The position numbers were made by a program, and so were the translations under genes. Positions 46,527 through 54,475 of a stretch of DNA of 64,000 nt are shown in pieces. How positions within the stretch are numbered: the stretch's first letter is position 1; each line of letters starts with the position of its first letter. Source of the DNA: Thiothrix eikelboomii (GTDB lineage Bacteria; Pseudomonadota; Gammaproteobacteria; Thiotrichales; Thiotrichaceae); contig NZ_FUYB01000001.1 in assembly GCF_900167255.1 (NCBI RefSeq), positions 27,632-91,631 of the forward strand, given 5' to 3'. The notes under the pieces were generated by a model. That model was not told the DNA's origin. It saw only the letters and a list, made by a program, of their open reading frames with translations, and made no database searches.

Positions 46527-47666
46527 ATGGCGGATGCACCAGAACAGCGCAAAGTCTTTGCGCCGTGGTTAGATCCAACTCAAAAACCACTAATTCGCTT
46601 TGAAAATGTGACTAAGCGTTTTGGCGACTTCGTGGCTTTAGATAATTTAACCTTGGATATTTATGAGCGCGAATTCTACGCCCTATTAGGCCCTTCTGGT
46701 TGTGGTAAAACCACGATGTTGCGTCTACTTGCGGGTTTTGAAACACCGACTAGTGGGCGGATTCTGATTGGAGGGGAAGATATTAGCCATATTCCGCCGA
46801 ATAAACGCCCCATCAATATGATGTTCCAGTCATATGCCCTCTTCCCGCATATGACGGTCGCTAAGAATATTGGCTTTGGCTTAAAACAAGAAGGCCAAAG
46901 TGCTGAAGCGATTGAGCAAAGAGTCAAAGAAATGTTGGCTTTAGTCCAGCTCGAACCTTTTGCCCAACGTAAACCTCATCAATTGTCAGGCGGGCAACGG
47001 CAGCGGGTAGCCTTGGCGCGCTCCTTAGCCAAACGGCCTAAATTGCTGCTACTGGATGAGCCTTTAGGTGCTTTGGACAAGAAGCTCCGTGAGCAAACCC
47101 AATTCGAGCTTATGAACCTCCAAGAAAAGCTCGGCATGACCTTTATGATTGTGACGCATGATCAAGAAGAGGCGATGACGATGGCCAGTCGAATCGCCGT
47201 CATGGATAAAGGCCAAGTGATGCAAGTCGATACACCGGCGGATATTTATGAAGCTCCTAATTCACGTTATGTCGCTGATTTTATTGGTAATGTGAACTTT
47301 ATTGAATGCACGGTTGCAGGTCATAATGGTCAAGAATATCAACTCAATGACCAACAAGGTAATCGCTTTCGGTTAGTCAGTGATGTGGTACTAGAACCCC
47401 ATTCAACCGTATGGCTAGCAGTCCGTCCTGAAAAAGTGATGGTGAGTAAAGAGCCACCCCAAGGTGAGTTGAATGCGGTTAAAGGCATTGTTTGGGATAT
47501 TGCCTATTCGGGTGATACCTCGACCTACCATGTCCGCTTGCCCAATGGGAGTACACTGAAATCAGAAATGGCGAATCTGCGGCGGGTCCGTAATCGAGCG
47601 ATTACCTGGGAGGATCAAGTATGGTTATCTTGGTCACTGACTGCAGCTGTGCCTCTCAAACGTTAA
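46527..47666 (+). CDS. potG: Polyamine ABC transporter ATP-binding protein
   Basis: A 379-residue ABC ATPase. Walker A GPSGCGKTT is at residues 55-63, then the signature LSGGQRQR, Walker B LLLLDEPLGALD and the switch histidine in IVTHD. A C-terminal TOBE-type regulatory domain follows. ATG 46527 has GGAAGGAG 8 bases before it; an upstream GTG at 46506 has no site. It powers PotHI. Confidence 0.93.
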   Translation: MADAPEQRKVFAPWLDPTQKPLIRFENVTKRFGDFVALDNLTLDIYEREFYALLGPSGCGKTTMLRLLAGFETPTSGRILIGGEDISHIPPNKRPINMMFQSYALFPHMTVAKNIGFGLKQEGQSAEAIEQRVKEMLALVQLEPFAQRKPHQLSGGQRQRVALARSLAKRPKLLLLDEPLGALDKKLREQTQFELMNLQEKLGMTFMIVTHDQEEAMTMASRIAVMDKGQVMQVDTPADIYEAPNSRYVADFIGNVNFIECTVAGHNGQEYQLNDQQGNRFRLVSDVVLEPHSTVWLAVRPEKVMVSKEPPQGELNAVKGIVWDIAYSGDTSTYHVRLPNGSTLKSEMANLRRVRNRAITWEDQVWLSWSLTAAVPLKR

Positions 47667-47676
47667 GGAGGATGCT

Positions 47677-48585
47677 ATGCAACGCCAATTTGATTGGGGA
47701 CGTTTTCTACTCATAGCAATCCCATTTTTGTGGTTGCTGATCTTCTTTTTATTGCCCTTTGCTATCGTCGTTAAAATCTCGCTGTCGGATACCGCCAATG
47801 CATTGCCGCCTTATGTACCGACCCTCAATCTATCTGAAGGCCTCTCAGGGATCACGAGCTTTTTTAGCCAACTGGATTTTGAAAGCTTTGCTTGGCTGTT
47901 GGATGACAAAATCTATTTTCTGTCTTACTTAAATAGCTTAAAGATTGCATTTATTTCAACCTTACTGACCTTGCTAATTGGCTATCCGATGGCTTATGGT
48001 TTGGCCAAATCACCACAACGCTGGCGTACTATTCTATTAATGCTGGTGATTCTGCCGTTTTGGACGAGCTTCTTAATTCGAGTCTATGCATGGATTGGGA
48101 TTTTAAAGCCCGAAGGTTTGCTCAATATGGGCTTGATGGGTCTAGGTTTAATTGATAACCCCCTCGCTATTATTAATACCCCGACAGCGGTTTATATTGG
48201 CATTGTCTATTCTTACCTGCCCTTCTTAGTGCTCCCTCTCTATGCAACCCTAGAAAAGCTAGATCAGACTTTGATTGAAGCCGCGCTCGATTTAGGCTGC
48301 TCGCCGATTAAAGCTTTCTGGCAAGTGACCTTTCCTTTATCTTTACCCGGTGTAGTGGCAGGCTGTTTCTTAGTCTTTATTCCTGCGATGGGTGAATTTG
48401 TGATCCCCGACTTACTCGGTGGCTCCGACACGATCATGATTGGTAAAACCCTCTGGAGTGAATTCTTTGGGAATCGTGATTGGCCGATTGCCTCAGCGGT
48501 CGCTGTGGTGTTATTGCTGTCGCTCGTCATTCCTATTGTGATTTTCCAACGGATTCAAGAACGCCAACGGGAGGATAATGCATGA
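47677..48585 (+). CDS. potH: Polyamine ABC transporter permease PotH
   Basis: A 302-residue inner-membrane permease with six predicted helices and the EAA loop EAALDLGCSPIKAFWQV that contacts the ATPase. It starts 10 bases after potG and overlaps potI by 4 bases, typical of stoichiometric subunits. It pairs with PotI to form the channel. Confidence 0.92.
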   Translation: MQRQFDWGRFLLIAIPFLWLLIFFLLPFAIVVKISLSDTANALPPYVPTLNLSEGLSGITSFFSQLDFESFAWLLDDKIYFLSYLNSLKIAFISTLLTLLIGYPMAYGLAKSPQRWRTILLMLVILPFWTSFLIRVYAWIGILKPEGLLNMGLMGLGLIDNPLAIINTPTAVYIGIVYSYLPFLVLPLYATLEKLDQTLIEAALDLGCSPIKAFWQVTFPLSLPGVVAGCFLVFIPAMGEFVIPDLLGGSDTIMIGKTLWSEFFGNRDWPIASAVAVVLLLSLVIPIVIFQRIQERQREDNA

Positions 48586-49376
48586 ATGTAACCCGTTTTA
48601 GCTGGTTTAATTTAACCAGCCTGATGCTCGCCTTTTCCTTTCTCTACTTGCCTATTTTATTGCTAATTTTGTTTAGCTTTAATGCTTCGAAATTAGTGAC
48701 CGTTTGGGGAGGCTTTTCGACTAAATGGTATGTGAGCTTGTTTCAGAATGAGATGTTTATGCAGGCCGCTTGGGTCACGCTAAAAGTCGCGGTAGTGAGT
48801 GCCACCCTAGCCACTATTCTTGGTACGATGGCAGCGATTGTTTTGACTCGGGTGGGGCGTTTCCGTGGGCGTTTAATCTTCTCGGGAATGATCTATTCAC
48901 CGTTAGTAATGCCTGAAGTTATTACTGGCTTAGCGCTACTTCTACTGTTTGTTGCGATTGGTTTAGATCGAGGCTATTGGACCATTACCTTAGCGCATAC
49001 CACTTTAACCATGTGCTTTGTAACTGTCGTAGTGTCTTCGCGCTTAGTGAGTTTTGATAAATCGTTAGAAGAAGCTGCTTTAGATTTAGGTTGCACTAAA
49101 CTCTCTGCCTTTTTCCAAGTGACCCTGCCGATTATTATGCCTGCAATTATTGCAGGTTGGTTATTGGCTTTTACTTTGTCATTGGATGATTTAGTCATCG
49201 CCTCCTTTACTTCAGGCCCTGGCTCAACCACCCTACCGATGAAAATTTATAGCCAAGTCCGCTTAGGTTTGAACCCTGAGATCAATGCCCTATCGACCCT
49301 ATTGATTTTATTAGTGAGTGTGGGTGTCGTGATTGCTTCGTTGGTGAGTCGGCGAGCTGAGGAACAAACTAACTGA
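48582..49376 (+). CDS. potI: Polyamine ABC transporter permease PotI
   Basis: A 264-residue permease with six helices and an EAA loop EEAALDLGCTKLSAFFQV. It completes the PotFGHI transporter. Its ATG overlaps the potH stop by 4 bases. A hairpin with a T-rich tail lies just past the stop. Confidence 0.92.
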   Translation: MNVTRFSWFNLTSLMLAFSFLYLPILLLILFSFNASKLVTVWGGFSTKWYVSLFQNEMFMQAAWVTLKVAVVSATLATILGTMAAIVLTRVGRFRGRLIFSGMIYSPLVMPEVITGLALLLLFVAIGLDRGYWTITLAHTTLTMCFVTVVVSSRLVSFDKSLEEAALDLGCTKLSAFFQVTLPIIMPAIIAGWLLAFTLSLDDLVIASFTSGPGSTTLPMKIYSQVRLGLNPEINALSTLLILLVSVGVVIASLVSRRAEEQTN

Positions 49377-49389
49377 TAACTAACCTATC

Positions 49390-49422
49390 AACAGGCAATT
49401 ACTTAATTAGTGCTTGCCTGTT
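49390..49422 (+). terminator. Rho-independent terminator of the pot operon
   Basis: AACAGGCAA (49390-49398) pairs with TTGCCTGTT (49414-49422) around a 15-base loop, followed by TCTATGG. It lies 13 bases after the potI stop and separates the pot operon from the next gene pair. Confidence 0.65.
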
Positions 49423-49437
49423 TCTATGGAATTACTA

Positions 49438-50250
49438 ATGAGTACTAATAAACGGCACTCGTCTATACAACTATCTCCCATCAAAGTGCGAAGCTATCTA
49501 GCAAGCCGAGGGATATTCTCTTTAAGAGAATTCGAGATTGCCTATGCTCAAGCACAAGGTAGAAACCATGATGGCACTGAAAATACAACACCTCGCAATG
49601 TATGGAAAGGTATACCAATTGCGAATAACAGAGCACAAGACATTGCCAGTTTTTTAGGCTTAACAAGCCCATTAGCACTACTCGCTGATACCGAGTCTCC
49701 TTGGGAGTCAATAATTTACAATTCAAATTTGTGTGGCAACTGGATGCGCTTTCATACGAAGGAAGCAGGACAGCTTAATCTAATTATTTTTGACCAAGCT
49801 ACTTTAGCTACAAATGAGTACTTAGATCACCATACTATAACAGCGCAGTTTCACTTAGAGTTAAAAGCTGAACGAGGTGATCACTTCCTATTTCTAATGC
49901 GCTCGACTTCCGACTTTATGGTTTTTGCCCCAGTTGAACACGCCAATCATCTCAACTACTGCACAGATAGAGATTTAATATATCCACAAAATGGTAGGAG
50001 CTTGTCATTTGACCCAGATAAAGGCGGTGGCTTTCGTGAGTTGATTGGCATCAAAGTTGCGGGTAATCTGCCATTTCACTCCCGTTCTGCACGCACAGGC
50101 TATATGACTAACCTGGATGAACTAAATCGCTTTGCCTTGCAATTGCAGATGGATAAAGGACTACAGGGCAAAATATCTGTAGTGGTTTATCCATTTCTGT
50201 TAGTAACAACCAGTGAGAAAGATAACTTTTGGCAAAACAGAACTCCATAA
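49438..50250 (+). CDS. HTH-like protein with a DUF4384-like domain
   Basis: A 270-residue protein I do not recognise as a named family. Residues 10-70 look like a degenerate helix-turn-helix with the ending IANNRAQDIASFLGLTS. Residues about 110-205 resemble DUF4384 (hydrophobic beta-rich core FHLELKAERGDHFLFLMR, then DRDLIYPQNGRSLSFDPDKGGG). The product may be a sensor or toxin-like partner of the peptidase downstream, with which it overlaps by 38 bases. The ATG at 49438 was chosen over an upstream ATG at 49426, neither with a strong ribosome-binding site. It is in an accessory region, not a housekeeping operon. Confidence 0.55.
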   Translation: MSTNKRHSSIQLSPIKVRSYLASRGIFSLREFEIAYAQAQGRNHDGTENTTPRNVWKGIPIANNRAQDIASFLGLTSPLALLADTESPWESIIYNSNLCGNWMRFHTKEAGQLNLIIFDQATLATNEYLDHHTITAQFHLELKAERGDHFLFLMRSTSDFMVFAPVEHANHLNYCTDRDLIYPQNGRSLSFDPDKGGGFRELIGIKVAGNLPFHSRSARTGYMTNLDELNRFALQLQMDKGLQGKISVVVYPFLLVTTSEKDNFWQNRTP

Positions 50251-51358
50251 ATTTTGGACTGAGCAGGTAAATGCAGTGCGTTCCGCTATTCAAATACATA
50301 CAGAAGCACCTGTTCCCGCTGTTAATGCTTTTATCTTGCTCGATTCACCAAAAATTGGTGCAAGTGTTTCTGCAATAGAACCTTTACAACCAGTAATCAC
50401 AGTTAATAGTGGAACTATAAAAAATATTGCAACCTTATTTACTGAATTATGCAAAAATGATTATTTTTTTATTTTTCCATCAGGAGTAGGTAAAAAAAAA
50501 TATCTGCTAACCGCATTAGCTACGCGATGGATTTTATTGCATGAACTTGCTCATTGGTTACTAGGACATTGTGGAGCGGTCGCGCAACACTTCTTAGATG
50601 AAGGTACTCAACATTTGGTTGTGTTCGCTGCAGACGAAGATGAACCGATGGATCTAAAGCATAATGATAAGCTTAAATACTTAGAATTACAGGCTGATGG
50701 TCTGGCTTTTGAATTACTGCTACATCATGCAACTTTTGCTGATGAGTCCACTGACACAACTTGGAAATGGATTGATGCTGCTCAAAATCCCAACTTAACC
50801 GATGTGGATGTAATTACACAAAAAATCAGATCAATTATGGTTGCAGGGTCAAGTGTTGTATTGGCGATGGAGCAGCTACGTCGAGCAGCCTTTGGGATGA
50901 ATCTAGCCTACCCTCTGCCATTAACACGTTTAACCAATTTGATGGCTACTGCTATTGGAGTGATGAGCGACTACATCGGTGTAACCGAAGAAACACCTGA
51001 TGGGCGTTTAGTGATAAATCCAAAAGCTTATCAAGCACATGAAGAGATTTTTAATACCTTAGTCACTGGCTTGGCTGCAAGCATGCTGGATGCAGGATTA
51101 ATGGCTGAGACATTAGGGGTAAGTGATGTTTTGGTTGGTGATACAGAAATCAGCGTTGAAATTAACCTTAAACTTATGGAATCCTTCAATCAGAAGCTAA
51201 TATTTTTACAAAATCTTCAAAAATATATGAATAACCAATCTTTTCGACCTAAACCATCTGAATGGAATTCTTTATCGTTTAATGAGTATATTGATTTACA
51301 TAATATGAGAAAGATCGTCGATCCTTTGTTATTTGATTATGCAATTATTGATTTTTAA
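50213..51358 (+). CDS. HELAH zinc metallopeptidase (ImmA/IrrE-like)
   Basis: A 381-residue protein with a clear HExxH zinc site: LLHELAHWLLGH, His110, Glu111, His114. A downstream LELQADGLAFELL carries the ExxxD-type third ligand common in gluzincins such as ImmA/IrrE. The upstream gene ends inside it in another frame. The only starts in this frame before the peptidase are GTG at 50213 or GTG at 50276, the latter with an AGCAGG site. The pair may be translationally coupled or joined by frameshifting. ImmA/IrrE peptidases cleave partner repressors or toxins, so a regulatory or defence role is plausible but unproven. Confidence 0.6.
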   Translation: MRKITFGKTELHKFWTEQVNAVRSAIQIHTEAPVPAVNAFILLDSPKIGASVSAIEPLQPVITVNSGTIKNIATLFTELCKNDYFFIFPSGVGKKKYLLTALATRWILLHELAHWLLGHCGAVAQHFLDEGTQHLVVFAADEDEPMDLKHNDKLKYLELQADGLAFELLLHHATFADESTDTTWKWIDAAQNPNLTDVDVITQKIRSIMVAGSSVVLAMEQLRRAAFGMNLAYPLPLTRLTNLMATAIGVMSDYIGVTEETPDGRLVINPKAYQAHEEIFNTLVTGLAASMLDAGLMAETLGVSDVLVGDTEISVEINLKLMESFNQKLIFLQNLQKYMNNQSFRPKPSEWNSLSFNEYIDLHNMRKIVDPLLFDYAIIDF

Positions 51359-51466
51359 GAAGTCATATTTCTTTATAAATTAGCTAATACACATAAATAC
51401 TCTACTATTATAACTAGCATCTACACAAACCTAATTTGATGCAGATGCTAGATAAAATCAAATATG

Positions 51467-52012
51467 TTAATAAATTATAAACTTTGATGAATCCGTGTTC
51501 ATGAAGTTTGCAGAGCGTCCTTTGGCATAAACCGCACCCACGAAAGAATAATAATCTTTATAGTTATAAATTTTATCACTATTAAAATAATAGCATTTAC
51601 CAGCCTCAACTGTTGTATTCCATGTATGATTCCAAGACTCAGCTCCTTGTACATTCCATCTGGCAAAGACAGAAATCGTTTTAGGTGAAACATTGCAGGA
51701 AAAAATAGAATGCCTGACTGTACTACCATATCGAAAATACCAATCAACCTGATCCCCTGAGAAGGTATATGCATTAAATGTAAATATAGGTCCGTTGAGA
51801 GAGAGTCGCGCAGTATTTTCAGCATTACTCATATCACTTAAACTACTTATCTTGCCTACTTCATAAACAGAAAACTGCCCCTCTTTCTTTATTAAAACAG
51901 GCTTAGACCACTTTATTTGAGGACTACTCTCAGCTAATACATTTGCTGAGACTAAAAAAGATAATGCGATAAGCACATTCAGTTGTTTTTTTGTTGAGTC
52001 AAAATATTTCAT
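51467..52012 (-). CDS. Orphan exported protein
   Basis: A 181-residue protein with a signal peptide ending near SANVLA-ES. The mature part is rich in aromatic residues and beta-strand patterns with two cysteines (IFSCNV, GKCYYF). I recognise no family. ATG 52012 follows a GAGGAGAG site. It is the last gene of the leftward cassette, 91 bases downstream of the LuxR-like gene and separated from it by a perfect inverted repeat. Position suggests it may be a target of that regulator; this is inference. Confidence 0.55.
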   Translation of the reverse strand: MKYFDSTKKQLNVLIALSFLVSANVLAESSPQIKWSKPVLIKKEGQFSVYEVGKISSLSDMSNAENTARLSLNGPIFTFNAYTFSGDQVDWYFRYGSTVRHSIFSCNVSPKTISVFARWNVQGAESWNHTWNTTVEAGKCYYFNSDKIYNYKDYYSFVGAVYAKGRSANFMNTDSSKFIIY

Positions 52013-52087
52013 AACAACTCTCCTCACAGCTAGGGATTTCAACACATGAACAAAACCTTAATAAGCTTAAAAAAAGCATATAATTTC

Positions 52088-52113
52088 GTCAATGTGAAAA
52101 AAATCACATTGAC
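52088..52113. promoter_or_regulatory. Perfect 10-bp inverted repeat at the luxR-like stop codon
   Basis: GTCAATGTGA (52088-52097) and TCACATTGAC (52104-52113) form perfect arms around A6, T6 on the minus strand. The right arm contains the luxR-like stop codon, and the orphan exported gene starts 76 bases downstream on the minus strand. It may be a terminator-like hairpin, or an operator. No U-tract follows directly; a T7 run comes about 14 bases later. Confidence 0.5.
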
Positions 52114-52901
52114 TCTGGAGGTTTTTTTGGAGGAAGATTATTCAAAGAATTTAGCAAACCAAACAAATACATTAGCTGGTCAGAATTGGTATTTCCAAGT
52201 TTTTTCAATAGAGTGCTGACTACATTAGTTGCATAACTATACTTAACATCTAAATAGTCGTTGATGTTCTTGAGAGGTTTGCCAGTTGCCTTGTAATTAA
52301 GTATGCTCATTTCTGTTGCTGACAACGATTTGAACACAGACAAAGTAAAATGTAACGACCAATCAGAATCCAAAGAATTAGATGCATGAAATAAGCGAGT
52401 TATACCGACTAATCGAGTCATTTTTTCCTGTTTCAATTGTTGAAAATCACCATCTGCTTTCGAACTAATGATACTGACTCCTGCTGCACCTCGCGCATCT
52501 AACATAGTTGGGATAGATATAGCATTACGAATACCGTAATTTTCTCGTGCAAGCTGAATAAGGCTCACCTCTGCCGCACTGAGTTCTCCACTTAGCTCAT
52601 GTTCGCGCCAGTCCATTGACGCAGTTTCACCATTTAAAACTTTGCGAATAGTAAAGTCTTGCCGATCGAGTCGATCACGGCGGTAATGGTCTAAAAAATC
52701 AAGTGGATAAGACTCGGTATACAAAAAGATACCTGGCAAATGTGGCATAATTTCATATTGAATGCGCGGTGCAAAAATATAGGTTGCACCATCAAATCCT
52801 AATTGCTTTATGTATTCCCCATACAATTGAAAGCGAGCCTCTAATGAAGCCGCCGCACCCAGTTCTGAGAGATAATGATCGACCCAATCAAAACTATCCA
52901 T
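52104..52901 (-). CDS. LuxR-family regulator with autoinducer-binding-like domain
   Basis: A 265-residue regulator. The N-terminal region has the LuxR/TraR autoinducer-domain layout, and the C-terminal HTH spans about 202-255 (LSATEMSILNYKATGKP, VVSTLLKKLGNTNSDQ). Of the pocket residues conserved for acyl-homoserine lactones, a tryptophan (ASMDWRE) remains, but DP is replaced by RQDF and the conserved glycine of GLRNG reads GIRNA. A non-AHL ligand is therefore possible. ATG 52901 has AGAGGGGGG in front; an in-frame upstream extension is rejected. It lies downstream of acyltransferase and methyltransferase genes, as a signalling receptor would. Confidence 0.78.
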   Translation of the reverse strand: MDSFDWVDHYLSELGAAASLEARFQLYGEYIKQLGFDGATYIFAPRIQYEIMPHLPGIFLYTESYPLDFLDHYRRDRLDRQDFTIRKVLNGETASMDWREHELSGELSAAEVSLIQLARENYGIRNAISIPTMLDARGAAGVSIISSKADGDFQQLKQEKMTRLVGITRLFHASNSLDSDWSLHFTLSVFKSLSATEMSILNYKATGKPLKNINDYLDVKYSYATNVVSTLLKKLGNTNSDQLMYLFGLLNSLNNLPPKKPPESM

Positions 52902-52976
52902 ACCCCCCCCCTCTTGATCACAGTACTTGACTGGATGACAGCTTAGGAAAGCTGCCACCCGGCATAATATACCTAA

Positions 52977-53654
52977 TTAAATACCTTTAGTTAGTACTAA
53001 GAAATTTAATCCACCCCGAAAATGCCTTTGATGTGCCTCTTGTACTTGAAAGCCTACCTGACGAACCTGTCCAATTAAATCATCTATATCAATAAAATGT
53101 GCGTTTGGGCTAGTAGCCAACTGTAAGTTATATGCCCTATAAGCACCAAAATTAGGATGTGCCAGTAACTCCTGCTCAGCTTCTCTAGCTAAAGTATCCA
53201 CAGGTAATTGCTTATTTGGGGTTGCCAATACAAATACAGCTTGGGGTACAAGCATGCTATGGATAGCTTGCAGGACCCTTTCGGGTTTCGTCCAACTATA
53301 ATAACTCTGAATAGATACACCAGAAGTAAAGCCCTCCACATGCACTGATTCAATACTGCTCTGTTGTACAGTAAATCGAGGATGATTGACTTTCTGTAAG
53401 ATACCTTGCGCTATCTTTACCATTGCCTCCGAAAGATCTATGCCTGTGTATGAAAAAACACTCTTATTAGCAGCCAAGAATGGAGCTATTTTTGCGCTAC
53501 CACACCCACAGTCTACAATAGCACCTGATAAATGCAAACAAGCCTCTTTATAAACAGCAACTTGCATAGAGGTGGTTACTGATGCAAATAGCTCGGCATA
53601 ATTATCCCACTCGCTAACTGGGTAAGAAGAAGTAGTATGAACCGATTGAGTCAT
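52977..53654 (-). CDS. SAM-dependent methyltransferase of the signalling-like cassette
   Basis: A 225-residue class I methyltransferase. Motif I is IVDCGCGSAKIAPF, motif II-like FSYTGIDLSEAMVKIA carries the acidic residue, and PQAVFVLATPNKQ follows as later motif. The substrate is unknown. Its ATG overlaps the acyltransferase stop by 4 bases (TCAT on the plus strand), implying stoichiometric expression, and the luxR-like gene begins 75 bases downstream. It may O-methylate the fatty-acyl product made by its neighbour. The frame extends upstream to 53729, but ATG 53654 has a GGGGGAG site. Confidence 0.75.
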   Translation of the reverse strand: MTQSVHTTSSYPVSEWDNYAELFASVTTSMQVAVYKEACLHLSGAIVDCGCGSAKIAPFLAANKSVFSYTGIDLSEAMVKIAQGILQKVNHPRFTVQQSSIESVHVEGFTSGVSIQSYYSWTKPERVLQAIHSMLVPQAVFVLATPNKQLPVDTLAREAEQELLAHPNFGAYRAYNLQLATSPNAHFIDIDDLIGQVRQVGFQVQEAHQRHFRGGLNFLVLTKGI

Positions 53655-54238
53655 AATGCATGCTCCCCCCAATATCGTAAAAAGGTAGGGGTTACTTCTT
53701 TTACACGACACTCCAAAAGAGCAAAACAAAAATGCGTACCATAATGGTAACCAATGTCATTCAAAAGAACTCTAGCCCGCGCTGTTTTCTGATAGAGCTG
53801 CACGTTCTTATCACGAATGATAAAAATCATTGAGTCAATCCCGTAACTAGCTGCAATCTCGTAATAGGTATAAAAATAAAAAGGTAAGATACCTCGAGCC
53901 TCTTTAGTGATTGCAAACTTGCTGATTTCCGCTACCCGCAGCCCCTGCTCACGCAATTTGTCAATTTCTGGCTTAATAAGCTCATCCGCAGGTAACCCTA
54001 AAGAGCCATCAAATACGATCCGCCCCGTACTCGTGAGAATTCCACTCTCACTTTCACTATACAATACACAGGCCTCACCGTCGTAAATGTCGTCACGAAA
54101 ATGTGCCATCGCTGGGTACAAGCGACTGTACTCCTGCTCTCTTAACTCCCAAATTTTTCTGAACTCGTGCTCTTCAGTTGCACACTGTAAATGACTGGGT
54201 ACAAATGACAGTTGCACAGTCGGTTTTCTGATCACCAT
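53651..54238 (-). CDS. FeeM/LuxI-like N-acyltransferase
   Basis: A 195-residue GNAT-fold protein resembling N-acyl amino acid synthases (FeeM) and, more distantly, LuxI autoinducer synthases. It keeps an early IWELREQEYSRLYP block, the acidic FRDDIYDGEACVLYSES strand, GRIVFDGSLGLPAD and the RVAEISKFAI strand that corresponds to the LuxI E-x-S-R-F motif with Arg to Lys. Such enzymes attach a fatty acyl group from ACP to an amino acid or amine. ATG 54238 has GGGAG 9 bases before it and is preferred over ATG 54265. It leads the cassette and overlaps the methyltransferase. An ordinary GNAT is possible but less likely. Confidence 0.65.
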   Translation of the reverse strand: MVIRKPTVQLSFVPSHLQCATEEHEFRKIWELREQEYSRLYPAMAHFRDDIYDGEACVLYSESESGILTSTGRIVFDGSLGLPADELIKPEIDKLREQGLRVAEISKFAITKEARGILPFYFYTYYEIAASYGIDSMIFIIRDKNVQLYQKTARARVLLNDIGYHYGTHFCFALLECRVKEVTPTFLRYWGEHAL

Positions 54239-54272
54239 ATAATGGATCTCCCTATCAAGGTTCATTAGGATG

Positions 54273-54288
54273 ATCCAAGCGCTTGGAT
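54273..54288. promoter_or_regulatory. Perfect 16-bp palindrome ATCCAAGCGCTTGGAT
   Basis: Both 8-bp arms match exactly. The centre lies about 42 bases before the acyltransferase start on the minus strand, where LuxR-type boxes usually sit. A strong candidate operator for the cassette's LuxR-like protein. The sequence differs from the 20-bp lux box consensus. Confidence 0.6.
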
Positions 54289-54393
54289 AAATATTGCATG
54301 CAGGAGGAATGATGCCTGATTAGCCAATTTCCTAGGCACGAGCTAAGCAATAGTTAAGAGATTTTAAGCGTATGAGCTGCTAAGGAGGTATCA

Positions 54394-54414
54394 ATGCTCG
54401 AACAGAGTACTTAA
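54394..54414 (+). other. Six-codon frame behind a perfect Shine-Dalgarno sequence
   Basis: AAGGAGGT (54382-54389) lies 4 bases before ATG 54394, which opens MLEQST and stops at TAA. Another frame from about 54403 runs on as EYLIEKARLKRIGEQ, hinting at a frameshifted remnant of a small gene. It might equally be a leader peptide. The remaining bases of 54289-54475 show no gene. Confidence 0.35.
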
Positions 54415-54475
54415 TAGAAAAAGCAAGATTAAAAAGAATAGGTGAACAAAAACGAACTACAAAAGGTAATATCGA

